DNA from: Chitinophagales bacterium
GTDB taxonomy: Bacteria; Bacteroidota; Bacteroidia; Chitinophagales; Saprospiraceae
NCBI GenBank assembly: GCA_017303475.1
Contig: JAFLBO010000044.1
Span: forward strand, 1-32,768
DNA: 32,768 nucleotides
Direction: 5' to 3'
Position numbers and translations under genes: made by a program. Positions 7,976 to 15,478 of the stretch are shown piece after piece. The first letter of the stretch is position 1. Each line of letters opens with the position of its first letter. The notes under the pieces were generated by a model. The model ran no database searches. It saw nothing but the letters and a program-made list of their open reading frames with translations, and had not been told where the DNA came from.

Positions 7976-8620
7976 ATGTATATAAAGTTTAAAGGCACTC
8001 AACCGAGACCAAATGTTCCACCTATTCAAGTCGCCTGTCCTTTTTGCGGAGGATTCGGCACATTTCAAGTTGTAAGCCACGAATTAACAACCCCACCCAA
8101 CTTTACAATTTCTGTTCAAGCTTGCCCATCCGCCGAATGCAAAGGGCTTTTAATTGGGATTTTTAAGGATTCAAAATTGCATAAAACTTACCCTGGACTT
8201 GGCAAGCCAATAAACACCGAAAATGTACCAGAACGAATAAAAAGTGCATTCCGGGAGGGTGTAGATTGTTTCGCAAATAATTGTTTCGTTGCAGCCGCAA
8301 TAATGATTCGGAAAACTCTTGAAGAAATTTGCATTGACAAAGGAGGAACCGGAAGTAATCTTTACAAAAAGATAGAAGACCTGTCAACCAAGATACTAAT
8401 ACCGAAAGAACTGATTGAGGCAATGCACGAATTACGGCTTTTAGGGAACGATGCAGCACACATTGAGGCTGAAACATATAATAATATTGGTAGCGAGGAA
8501 CTGATTATTTCGATTGACTTTACTCAAGAAATAATCAAAGCCATCTACCAATATGAAAACCTTTTGGGGAAACTCCGAAGCCTCAAAAAGCCCGTTGATT
8601 TGCCGCCATCCAATCCGTGA
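7976..8620 (+). CDS. DUF4145 domain protein with zinc-ribbon-like N-terminus
   Basis: This is a 214-residue protein. The N-terminal part has two cysteine pairs (Cys21-x-x-Cys24 in CPFCGG, Cys50 and Cys55) that look like a zinc ribbon. The C-terminal half (about 90-200) is DUF4145. It starts with the helix FREGVDCFANNCFVAAAIMI and RKTLEEIC, and contains the hallmark L-R-L-L-G-N-D-A-A-H near residue 160. DUF4145 is often found in or beside restriction and other defence genes and is thought to be a helical nucleic-acid or effector-associated module. No catalytic role is established. It sits downstream of the DUF262-HNH gene and may be a partner. Its 3' end overlaps, tail to tail, a small minus-strand gene. 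Confidence 0.82.
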   Translation: MYIKFKGTQPRPNVPPIQVACPFCGGFGTFQVVSHELTTPPNFTISVQACPSAECKGLLIGIFKDSKLHKTYPGLGKPINTENVPERIKSAFREGVDCFANNCFVAAAIMIRKTLEEICIDKGGTGSNLYKKIEDLSTKILIPKELIEAMHELRLLGNDAAHIEAETYNNIGSEELIISIDFTQEIIKAIYQYENLLGKLRSLKKPVDLPPSNP

Positions 8621-8819
8621 AAAGCCCTATCTTTTGAAAGTAAAACTGGGCAAACGAAAGCAAATCTTCCATGGAGAAGCCTAAGTTCGGGTCAAATTCA
8701 GCAATCAACACCCCTGACTTTTCATAAACTTGAGTGAGGATGCGAGCAGGAGAGTTTTCGTATTTGCCGCTTCCTTTTCGAGCAAGTTGAGAAATAATAA
8801 CCTCTTTGCAAACCGTCAT
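8583..8819 (-). CDS. Small conserved-looking protein of unknown function
   Basis: This is a 78-residue frame with a protein-like composition: MTVCKEVIISQLARKGSGK, then SPARILTQVYEKSGVLIAEF, then a helix SMEDLLSFAQFYFQK. The pattern resembles short Bacteroidota proteins that begin with a strand pair and end in one helix. I do not recognise a named family. It overlaps the end of the DUF4145 gene by 38 bp on the opposite strand. The region upstream of its ATG is AT-rich, with no clear -7 element. It might still be a chance frame. Confidence 0.5.
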   Translation of the reverse strand: MTVCKEVIISQLARKGSGKYENSPARILTQVYEKSGVLIAEFDPNLGFSMEDLLSFAQFYFQKIGLFTDWMAANQRAF

Positions 8820-8893
8820 AAAGTATAAATATAACTCGACACGACGACGAATAAATTACCCGACATACTGTCAAATATGAATAAATAGGTATG

Positions 8894-9003
8894 AACAATG
8901 CATGGTCGCCTATGCCGCCGAAAGCCCACGCTCGAAGCCAACGCACGGCGGCACAGCATCCATGCTCACGTTATCCCCAACTAAAAAAGAAAAACAAATA
9001 AAA
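8894..9003 (+). other. Second GC-rich cassette-like module, without a following gene
   Basis: The stretch forms nested inverted repeats: GCATGG (8900-8905) with CCATGC (8960-8965), and GCCGCC (8914-8919) with GGCGGC (8947-8952). It ends in CACGTT-a-t-c-c-CCAACTAAAAAA and an A-rich leader, much like the module before the DUF4145 gene. Here no start codon follows the A-rich leader. The gene it served may have been lost. Confidence 0.4.
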
Positions 9004-9062
9004 TATAACCCAAACACACAAAGCCAAAACGACAAAGAAAAAAACGGCAGGCTTCGCCCTCC

Positions 9063-9086
9063 AAAGGCGGCACAGCCGCCTTTTTT
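9063..9086 (+). terminator. Intrinsic terminator before the restriction-modification operon
   Basis: A nine-pair stem, AAAGGCGGC with GCCGCCTTT, has a three-base loop and leads into a run of six T. It would stop plus-strand transcripts just upstream of the -7 element at 9098, insulating the operon that follows. Confidence 0.75.
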
Positions 9087-9097
9087 ATTGAGTTTTG

Positions 9098-9105
9098 TAC
9101 CTTTG
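9098..9105 (+). promoter_or_regulatory. -7 promoter element of the methylase/GIY-YIG operon
   Basis: TACCTTTG matches the Bacteroidota -7 consensus TAnnTTTG perfectly. It sits between the terminator at 9063-9086 and the first methylase start at 9150, giving a leader of about 40 nt. A -33 element is not clear. Confidence 0.65.
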
Positions 9106-9149
9106 TTGCCTTGAACAAAATTGTGATACACAACGTAAGCAGTGGCTGA

Positions 9150-9830
9150 ATGACAGAAGAAATAGATAACGACAATCAGGTAAAATCCAAACAAAGGGTT
9201 GCCGACCACGGAGAGGTGTTTACCGCTCAACGGGAAGTCAATGCCATGCTCGACCTGGTAAAACAGGAGACGGAAAGAATAGAATCCCGTTTTTTGGAAC
9301 CAGCCTGTGGCACGGGCAACTTTTTGGTGGAGATACTGAAAAGAAAATTGGCGGTGGTTGAAAATCGATATGCCAAAAGCCAAATCGAATACGAACGCTA
9401 TGCTATCATTGCCATTTCAAGTATCTATGGTGTAGATATTTTGCAAGACAATGTGCAAACTTGCCGGGATAGGCTTTTGGGCATTTTTACCAACTACTAT
9501 CTGAATAACTACAAAAAGGAAATCAAACCCGAATTCTTGAAAGCGGCTGAGTTCATTTTGAGCAAAAATATACTGTGGGGCGATGCGCTAACCCTAAAAA
9601 CCCCCGATGCAAAACCCAAACCCATTGTGTTTGCAGAATGGAGTGCAGTTAATGGCAGTATGATTAAAAGAAGGGACTACACTTTGGCAAATTTATTGGA
9701 GAGCCAGCCCATTGACGGACTCAATCTATTTTCCGATTTGGGCGACAAAGCATTTATCCCTACACCTGTGGGCGATTTCCCGTTAACCCACTTTCTAAAA
9801 CTTGGCGAAGATGATACAAACGAGTTATAA
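9150..9830 (+). CDS. N6-adenine methylase subunit (SAM-binding half)
   Basis: This is a 226-residue protein. Near the N-terminus it has H-G-E-V-F-T (residues 20-25), then the SAM-binding motif I E-P-A-C-G-T-G-N-F (50-58), followed by a helix-rich part with Y-G-V-D-I-L-Q-D-N, as in type I, IIG and Eco57I methylases. The catalytic NPPY motif is absent, and the chain is too short to include it or a target-recognition domain. The next gene has NPPY, overlaps this one and lies in the same operon. The two probably work together on one DNA methyltransferase, one half binding SAM and the other carrying the catalytic loop, although each might also have a separate role. The methylase family is clear; the division of labour is inference. 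Confidence 0.8.
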   Translation: MTEEIDNDNQVKSKQRVADHGEVFTAQREVNAMLDLVKQETERIESRFLEPACGTGNFLVEILKRKLAVVENRYAKSQIEYERYAIIAISSIYGVDILQDNVQTCRDRLLGIFTNYYLNNYKKEIKPEFLKAAEFILSKNILWGDALTLKTPDAKPKPIVFAEWSAVNGSMIKRRDYTLANLLESQPIDGLNLFSDLGDKAFIPTPVGDFPLTHFLKLGEDDTNEL

Positions 9831-11310
9831 CCCCGATGTCCTGTCGTGCTTAGCCAACCTGAGCAACGACGAGGTGTTCACACCGCCCAATTTGGCAAAC
9901 CAAATCTTAGACCTACTGCCCGACAGTATTTGGAGCGACAAAAACGCTACTTTTCTCGACCCTGTGAGCAAGTCTGGGGTGTTTCTTCGGGAAATTGCCA
10001 AACGGCTGATGGTCGGGTTGGAATCCCAAATGCCCAACAAACAAGCCCGTATCAATCACATCTTCAAAAACCAACTCTATGGCATTGCCATTACAGAACT
10101 CACCTCTTTGCTGAGCCGGAGAAGTGTATATTGCTCCAAAACCGCCAATGGTAAATATTCCATCTGCGAGGCTTTTGATACGCCAGAGGGGAATATCAAA
10201 TTTGACCGGGTGCAGCACACCTGGCAAAACGGCAAATGCTCTTTTTGCGGCGCAAGCCAGGAAGTTTATGACCGAAACGATGCTTTGGAAACTTACGCCT
10301 ATCAATTCATTCACACCGACCAACCGGAAAAATTCTTTAAGAATATGAAATTCGATGTCATTGTTGGGAATCCGCCTTATCAGTTGAGTGATGGAGGATT
10401 CGGAAAAAGTGCAGCGCCACTTTATCATAAATTCGTCCAGCAAGCAAAAAAATTAAATCCAAGATTTTTGTCTATGATCATTCCTGCAAGATGGTTTGGG
10501 GGGGGGAAGGGGCTTGATGAATTTAGAAAAGAAATGTTGAATGATAACAGGATACGTAAAATCGTAGATTTTGAAAATGCGGGTGATTGCTTCCCAGGGG
10601 TAGATATTGCTGGCGGTATCTGTTACTTTCTATGGGATAAAGACTACAAAGGGGCTTGTGAAGTTACAAACGTAGTAAATGGGAATGAAACACACTCTAC
10701 AAGGGCCTTAAATGAATTTTCAACATTCATAAGAAATAGTAAAGCTGTCCCCATTATCCGTAAAGTACTTTCCCTTAAACAAAGACGGATGAATGAAGTG
10801 GTTTCAAGCAGGAAACCTTTTGGACTTGAAACAACAATAAGGCCCCAAAAGTCAGGTGACATAATCCTATATTGGCAAAATGGGAAAGGCCCCTACAATA
10901 GAAGCGAAATCACAACAGGTGCAGAAATGATTGATGATTGGAAGGTAATTTCATCTTATGTTAGCTATGACCATGCAGGCAATCCGGGAAAGGACGGAAA
11001 GAGAAGGGTATTTTCAAAAATTGATATTCTACCTCCAGGTACGATTTGTACTGAAACCTATTTGGTAATAGGAGCTTTCAAAACGGAAAAAGAGGCAATA
11101 AATCTAAAGAATTATATGAAAACTAAATTTTTTAGATTTTTAGTGTCTCAGTTTATGTACTCTCACCATATTACCAAAGACTCCTATCAACTAGTTCCTA
11201 TACAAGATTTTAATGAATCATGGACTGACGATAAATTAGCCAACAAATACAGTCTATCTTCTACAGAAGTTGAACTCATTGAAAATTTAATCAGACCAAT
11301 CAATGATTAA
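9811..11310 (+). CDS. Eco57I-type N6-adenine DNA methylase with NPPY motif
   Basis: This is a 499-residue protein counted from the ATG; a TTG three codons earlier is a possible alternative start. Near its N-terminus are E-V-F-T-P and a non-standard motif I, D-P-V-S-K-S-G, where most family members have DPACGSG. A small Cys pair (KCSFCG) follows. The catalytic N-P-P-Y is at about residues 187-190, followed by the P-A-R-W-F segment of Eco57I methylases, with a target-recognition region after that. It overlaps the upstream methylase half by 20 bp. A run of nine G (10498-10506) lies in frame shortly after NPPY. From about 10340 onward the sequence is visibly AT-richer than before. The stop is followed 25 bp later by a small gene of the same operon. 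Confidence 0.85.
   Translation: MIQTSYNPDVLSCLANLSNDEVFTPPNLANQILDLLPDSIWSDKNATFLDPVSKSGVFLREIAKRLMVGLESQMPNKQARINHIFKNQLYGIAITELTSLLSRRSVYCSKTANGKYSICEAFDTPEGNIKFDRVQHTWQNGKCSFCGASQEVYDRNDALETYAYQFIHTDQPEKFFKNMKFDVIVGNPPYQLSDGGFGKSAAPLYHKFVQQAKKLNPRFLSMIIPARWFGGGKGLDEFRKEMLNDNRIRKIVDFENAGDCFPGVDIAGGICYFLWDKDYKGACEVTNVVNGNETHSTRALNEFSTFIRNSKAVPIIRKVLSLKQRRMNEVVSSRKPFGLETTIRPQKSGDIILYWQNGKGPYNRSEITTGAEMIDDWKVISSYVSYDHAGNPGKDGKRRVFSKIDILPPGTICTETYLVIGAFKTEKEAINLKNYMKTKFFRFLVSQFMYSHHITKDSYQLVPIQDFNESWTDDKLANKYSLSSTEVELIENLIRPIND
10498..10506 (+). repeat. G9 homopolymer tract inside the methylase gene
   Basis: Nine consecutive G encode three Gly codons in the R-W-F-G-G-G-K-G segment. Homopolymeric G tracts of this length are prone to slipped-strand mispairing. 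A change of one base would truncate the methylase before its recognition domain. In this assembly the frame is open. Confidence 0.7.
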
Positions 11311-11335
11311 ACATTCATCATAAATTCTTTAAATC

Positions 11336-11776
11336 ATGACAAATCAGAATTTTTTTGAACTCGCAGGGTATTTTGCCAATCCAACTCGAAACACTAGAAT
11401 TGAGATTGAGGCAAAACAAAGTGTCATCAATGCCTACAAAGACACCTACAAACAATTAACAAACACTTCTCTTCCTATTGGGAGTGATTCTGTTGTCGTA
11501 CTGCCTAATAGTGCAGATAAATGGGGCAGGGAAATGCGGCTATATTTTTCCTGTTCAAATTTAAAAAATGTTCCTCAATCAGTAAATAACCACATTACTG
11601 TTGGAGGTCGTCCGGGTTATGACGATTGGAACAAAAGACTAAATAGTGGGGATATCATAGATCGACTTTTTGAATTTGGATTTAGATTAGGGCACCCCCA
11701 AGACCATGAATTTATAAAAGACCAAATTCCCGAAGAGTATATGAAAGATTTTCAAGGCGGTTATGATGCATTATAG
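11336..11776 (+). CDS. Unknown small protein within the methylase/nuclease operon
   Basis: This is a 146-residue protein of no recognised family. It has no signal peptide or membrane helix. The N-terminal part is helical (FFELAGYFANPTRNTRIEIE), the middle has strands (SDSVVVLPNSADKWGREMRL), and the end is acidic. It lies 25 bp after the NPPY methylase and 32 bp before the GIY-YIG/helicase gene, all in the same direction, so it is very likely part of the same system. Its AT-rich composition matches the 3' half of the methylase and not the helicase gene. It could be a recognition partner or an accessory factor; nothing in the sequence decides. Confidence 0.7.
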   Translation: MTNQNFFELAGYFANPTRNTRIEIEAKQSVINAYKDTYKQLTNTSLPIGSDSVVVLPNSADKWGREMRLYFSCSNLKNVPQSVNNHITVGGRPGYDDWNKRLNSGDIIDRLFEFGFRLGHPQDHEFIKDQIPEEYMKDFQGGYDAL

Positions 11777-11808
11777 TTGCCATATTACTTTAATTAATTA
11801 AATTTAAC

Positions 11809-14307
11809 ATGCCTAAGGACTTTTTCCCGCTCCGCCCCGATGCGAACCCCACCATATACGCCTACGAACTGCCCGATGTAGGCACCCACCAAGGCTTACT
11901 CAAAGTGGGCTACACCAGTCGCAGCTCGCAAAATCGCATAGCGGAGCAACTCAAAACAGCTCGCTTAAAATACAACATCGTCCTGGAAGCCTCCGCTATG
12001 CGCAATGACGGCAGTGCATTTACAGATATAGACATGCATCGGCTTTTGCGAAAGAAAGGCATCGCCAACCCCGATGGTGAATGGTTCCGGTGTACAGTCA
12101 AGGATATTGAAGCCGCCCTGCTCGAATTACAAAGCGGCGTAAAAAATGAGGAAAACCGAACGCTTAACTTCGGTATGCGCCCTGAACAATCGGAAGCGGT
12201 GGAAAAAACGGTGGCGTATTTCAAGAGTTTCAGTAAAGAAAACCCCGACAAAACGCCGCATTTTCTTTGGAACGCCAAAATGCGCTTTGGAAAAACCTTT
12301 GCTAGTTACCAGTTGGCGAAAAAGATGGGTTGGAGCAAGATATTGGTCCTGACCTTCAAACCTGCCGTGCAAAGTGCCTGGGACGAAGATTTACAAACCC
12401 ATATTGACTTTGCAGGGTGGCAGTTCATTTCCCGCAATGGATTGACTTTTGAACAAGCGGACAAAAAGAAGCCATTCGTTTGTTTCGGCTCATTTCAGGA
12501 TTATCTCGGGAAAAACGAAGCGGGCGGCATCAAAGCAAGAAATGAATGGGTACACACAACCCATTGGGATTGCGTCATTTTAGACGAATATCATTACGGT
12601 GCTTGGCGTGAAAGTGCCAAAGAACTGTTTGAAGCCGAGGGCAAAAAAGAGGCAGAATGGGGCGAAGGCGTGGGCATTGAGTATTTTGATGAAGGCAATA
12701 TGCCCATTACCACCAATGCTTATTTGTACCTTTCGGGTACGCCGTTCAGAGCGATTGCGTCAGGGGAATTTATTGAAGAACAGATATACAACTGGACATA
12801 TTCGGACGAGCAAAAGGCAAAAGAGAACTGGGTGGGAGAACCTAATCCGTATGCTTCCCTGCCGAGAATGGTGATGCTGACGTATCAATTACCGGATTCT
12901 ATCCGTGAAATTGCCATGAAAGGCGAGTTCAACGAGTTTGATTTGAACGTATTTTTTTCAGCGAATGGCGTGGGGGCTTCCGCCAAATTCACCTACGAAA
13001 ATGAAGTGCAAAAATGGTTGGATTTGATTCGTGGCTCTTTTTCAGAAACGACCATTGACAATCTGAAAATGGGCGCACAAAAGCCGCCCTTGCCTTTCTC
13101 CCATGCTCCATTGCTCAATGTGTTGACCCATACATTTTGGTTTTTACCGAGTGTGGCATCTTGTTTTGCCATGAAAAACCTATTGGAGAAACGGCAAAAC
13201 AAATTCTATCACGATTCTGACATAATTGTTGCAGCAGGTACGGGCGCTGGCATAGGCGTAGAAGCATTGCCGCCCATCTTAAAGGCAATGGACAACCCCT
13301 TGAAAACCAAAACCATTACCTTGTCTTGCGGGAAATTGACAACAGGCGTTTCGGTAAAGCCGTGGACAGGTATTTTCATGCTGCGCAATTCGTCAAGCCC
13401 AGAGACCTATTTTCAAGCGGCTTTCCGGGTTCAAACCCCTTGGACAATCAAAAACCCGGATAGTCAGTCCCCGAACAAGGAAGAAATCATTAAGCAAGAA
13501 TGTTATGTTTTTGATTTTGCACCCGATAGAGCCTTGCGACAAATAGCGGATTACAGTTGCCGACTGAACGTAAATGAAGCCAACCCTGAAAAAAAGGTAG
13601 CCGAGTTTATACATTTTTTGCCAGTACTCGCCTACGATGGAAGTTCCATGAAACAAGTGGATGCCGCAGGTATTTTAGATATGGCAATGAGTGGCACGAC
13701 CGCTACACTTTTGGCTCGTCGCTGGGAAAGTGCCTTGCTGGTAAACGTAGACAACAACACCCTGCACCGGCTTATGAACAACGAGGAAGCGATGCGGGCA
13801 TTAATGAGCATCGAGGGCTTTCGCAATCTGAACAAGGACATTGAAACCATCATTAATAAGTCGGACGCTGTAAAAAAGGCGAGACAAGAAGCCAACGAAA
13901 GGGAATTGAGTAAAGAAGAGAAAAAAGAACTTATGGCGGAAGAAAAGGAGTATAAAAACTTGCGGAAACAGATACAGGAAAAACTTATCAAATTCGCCAC
14001 CCGTATTCCCGTCTTTATGTACCTGACTGATTATCGGGAAAGAAGCCTGAAAGATGTAATTACCCAATTGGAACCCGGTTTGTTTCAAAAAGTAACTGGT
14101 CTGGTAGTCAAGGATTTTGAATTATTGGTCAGTCTTGGGGTTTTCAACAGTGCTTTAATGAACGATGCAGTTTACAAATTTAAACGATATGAAGATGCCA
14201 GTTTAGCGTACATCGGTATCAATAAGCACGAAGGCGAAGACATTGGCTTGTATGATACTGTATTGAGTTCCCAAGAGTATAAAGATAGTTTTGTGAATGA
14301 AAATTAA
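11809..14307 (+). CDS. GIY-YIG (T5orf172-type) nuclease fused to an SF2 helicase
   Basis: This is an 832-residue protein. Residues about 15-100 form a T5orf172/GIY-YIG nuclease-like domain, with IYAYELP, L-L-K-V-G-Y-T-S-R (31-38), a later D-M-H-R-L-L and G-E-W-F (90-93). A superfamily 2 helicase/translocase follows. Its Walker A-like motif is K-M-R-F-G-K-T (157-163), motif II is D-E-Y-H (259-262) and motif III is S-G-T-P-F (309-313). A conserved F-Q-A-A-F-R-V-Q segment lies further on, where motif VI is expected. A charged coiled-coil stretch lies at about 690-730. This is the architecture of a restriction subunit that moves on DNA and cuts it. Together with the two methylase genes it completes a restriction-modification system of type I/III/IIG flavour. 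The recognition site cannot be told. Confidence 0.85.
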   Translation: MPKDFFPLRPDANPTIYAYELPDVGTHQGLLKVGYTSRSSQNRIAEQLKTARLKYNIVLEASAMRNDGSAFTDIDMHRLLRKKGIANPDGEWFRCTVKDIEAALLELQSGVKNEENRTLNFGMRPEQSEAVEKTVAYFKSFSKENPDKTPHFLWNAKMRFGKTFASYQLAKKMGWSKILVLTFKPAVQSAWDEDLQTHIDFAGWQFISRNGLTFEQADKKKPFVCFGSFQDYLGKNEAGGIKARNEWVHTTHWDCVILDEYHYGAWRESAKELFEAEGKKEAEWGEGVGIEYFDEGNMPITTNAYLYLSGTPFRAIASGEFIEEQIYNWTYSDEQKAKENWVGEPNPYASLPRMVMLTYQLPDSIREIAMKGEFNEFDLNVFFSANGVGASAKFTYENEVQKWLDLIRGSFSETTIDNLKMGAQKPPLPFSHAPLLNVLTHTFWFLPSVASCFAMKNLLEKRQNKFYHDSDIIVAAGTGAGIGVEALPPILKAMDNPLKTKTITLSCGKLTTGVSVKPWTGIFMLRNSSSPETYFQAAFRVQTPWTIKNPDSQSPNKEEIIKQECYVFDFAPDRALRQIADYSCRLNVNEANPEKKVAEFIHFLPVLAYDGSSMKQVDAAGILDMAMSGTTATLLARRWESALLVNVDNNTLHRLMNNEEAMRALMSIEGFRNLNKDIETIINKSDAVKKARQEANERELSKEEKKELMAEEKEYKNLRKQIQEKLIKFATRIPVFMYLTDYRERSLKDVITQLEPGLFQKVTGLVVKDFELLVSLGVFNSALMNDAVYKFKRYEDASLAYIGINKHEGEDIGLYDTVLSSQEYKDSFVNEN

Positions 14308-14334
14308 CTTAGTAGAAAGCCCCAGAAACGAGTA

Positions 14335-14425
14335 AATAAAAGGGGATGACAACGGATGTACGCCTATGCCTCCTATACGTCGGCACATCGCACATCCGAC
14401 CGTTCAGTACAATAATCATAACACT
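14335..14425 (+). other. Third GC-rich hairpin module before the DUF2971 gene
   Basis: A GC-rich stretch with GGATGT and ACATCC arms lies between AT-rich genes. It shares the CGCCTATGCC string with the module at 8894-9003 and ends in an AT-rich leader before the DUF2971 start. It is less similar than the other two are to each other. Confidence 0.3.
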
Positions 14426-14439
14426 AAATATCATAGAAA

Positions 14440-15300
14440 GTGAAAGCGCTTGAAACACTAAGTCCAATTAAAGAAGCTATATATGAAATGTGGTTAAATG
14501 AAATGCTGCAGAACAAACCAAATGTCTTATTCAAGTATCGGGATTCAACAACGAATTATAATTTAAACACACTTTTTGCAAAAGAATTATTCTTTTCTTC
14601 TGCTAGGAATTTTAATGATCCTTTTGATTGCAGCATTCCTTTTATTGTTAATAAAGAGTCAATAAAGCCCGAAAAAGTATTTGAATTTTTATTTAATCAA
14701 CTGACAAAATTACACCCAAACAAGAATACTCAAGAAATCCATGATCTATGCTTTCAAATTCAGAAGAATAACCACTTCGAAGACCCTAATTTTTATAAGT
14801 ATTTAAGTGACTATCATAAAGAAGAAATTTATCAAAATTTTGGTATTATCTCGCTATCCGCTGATGAAAAAAATTTTTTAATGTGGTCCCATTATGCAAA
14901 TTCTCATACAGGATATTGTATTGGCTTTAAATCTGCAGAGTTAGTAAGAATTGCAAATGGATATTTAGACAAAGTTATATATCAATCAGAGATTCCAGTG
15001 ATAGACCTGGCGATTTATAAAGAAGCCGACTTAAATTTATTTTTACAAAAAATACTTTGTGTGAAATCTAAAACTTGGTCATATGAATCTGAATACCGAT
15101 TTATTGCAAATTGCTACTCTAATAAAGCTATTAAATTTGAATCAAATATTATAGATCAAATTATTTTTGGCTGTAAAATGAATTCGAAGAAAAAACAAGA
15201 GATTTTAGAGTTTGTTAATATGGAATATCCCAATTGCAAGGTGTTTGAAATGAAATTAAGTGAAACTAAATTTGAACTTGATAAAATACAAATATCATAA
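14440..15300 (+). CDS. DUF2971 domain protein
   Basis: This 286-residue protein is counted from a GTG start; an ATG at 14488 is a reasonable alternative and keeps the whole domain. DUF2971 features are visible. They include LFKYRD, then L-F-F-S-S-A-R-N-F-N-D-P-F-D-C, then the central M-W-S-H-Y-A and T-G-Y-C-I-G-F segment, and later YESEYRFI. DUF2971 is a widespread family, frequently located in defence islands, and no enzymatic activity is firmly established for it. The gene is strongly AT-rich and lies alone at the right edge of the island, convergent with katG. I regard it as an accessory, possibly defence-related gene. Confidence 0.85.
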   Translation: MKALETLSPIKEAIYEMWLNEMLQNKPNVLFKYRDSTTNYNLNTLFAKELFFSSARNFNDPFDCSIPFIVNKESIKPEKVFEFLFNQLTKLHPNKNTQEIHDLCFQIQKNNHFEDPNFYKYLSDYHKEEIYQNFGIISLSADEKNFLMWSHYANSHTGYCIGFKSAELVRIANGYLDKVIYQSEIPVIDLAIYKEADLNLFLQKILCVKSKTWSYESEYRFIANCYSNKAIKFESNIIDQIIFGCKMNSKKKQEILEFVNMEYPNCKVFEMKLSETKFELDKIQIS

Positions 15301-15339
15301 GAATTCAAAAAAACGTCACATACTCACCCCCCCCAAAAA

Positions 15340-15375
15340 AACAGGCCTCCCCAACCGCTGCCGGGAAGACCTGTT
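15340..15375 (-). terminator. Intrinsic terminator of katG
   Basis: Read on the minus strand, AACAGG pairs with CCTGTT, with further TTCCC/GGGGA pairing inside. The stem is followed directly by a run of seven T. It lies about 100 bp after the katG stop. The bases between (15380-15478) are short near-repeats of TTAGACGTTAGAC and CCGTCTACCGTCC type, with no gene. Confidence 0.75.
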
Positions 15376-15478
15376 ATTATGACTATTAGACGTTAGACCA
15401 TTAGACGTTAGACAATAGACCAGGCTGTCAAATAATTTAAAGCGCCGTCCACCGTAAGCCGTCTACCGTCCACCGGCC

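Noticed and set aside
8894..9114. A 70-codon plus-strand frame in the GC-rich module
   Set aside because: It runs through the hairpin, the A-rich leader and the terminator stem; its composition is not protein-like.
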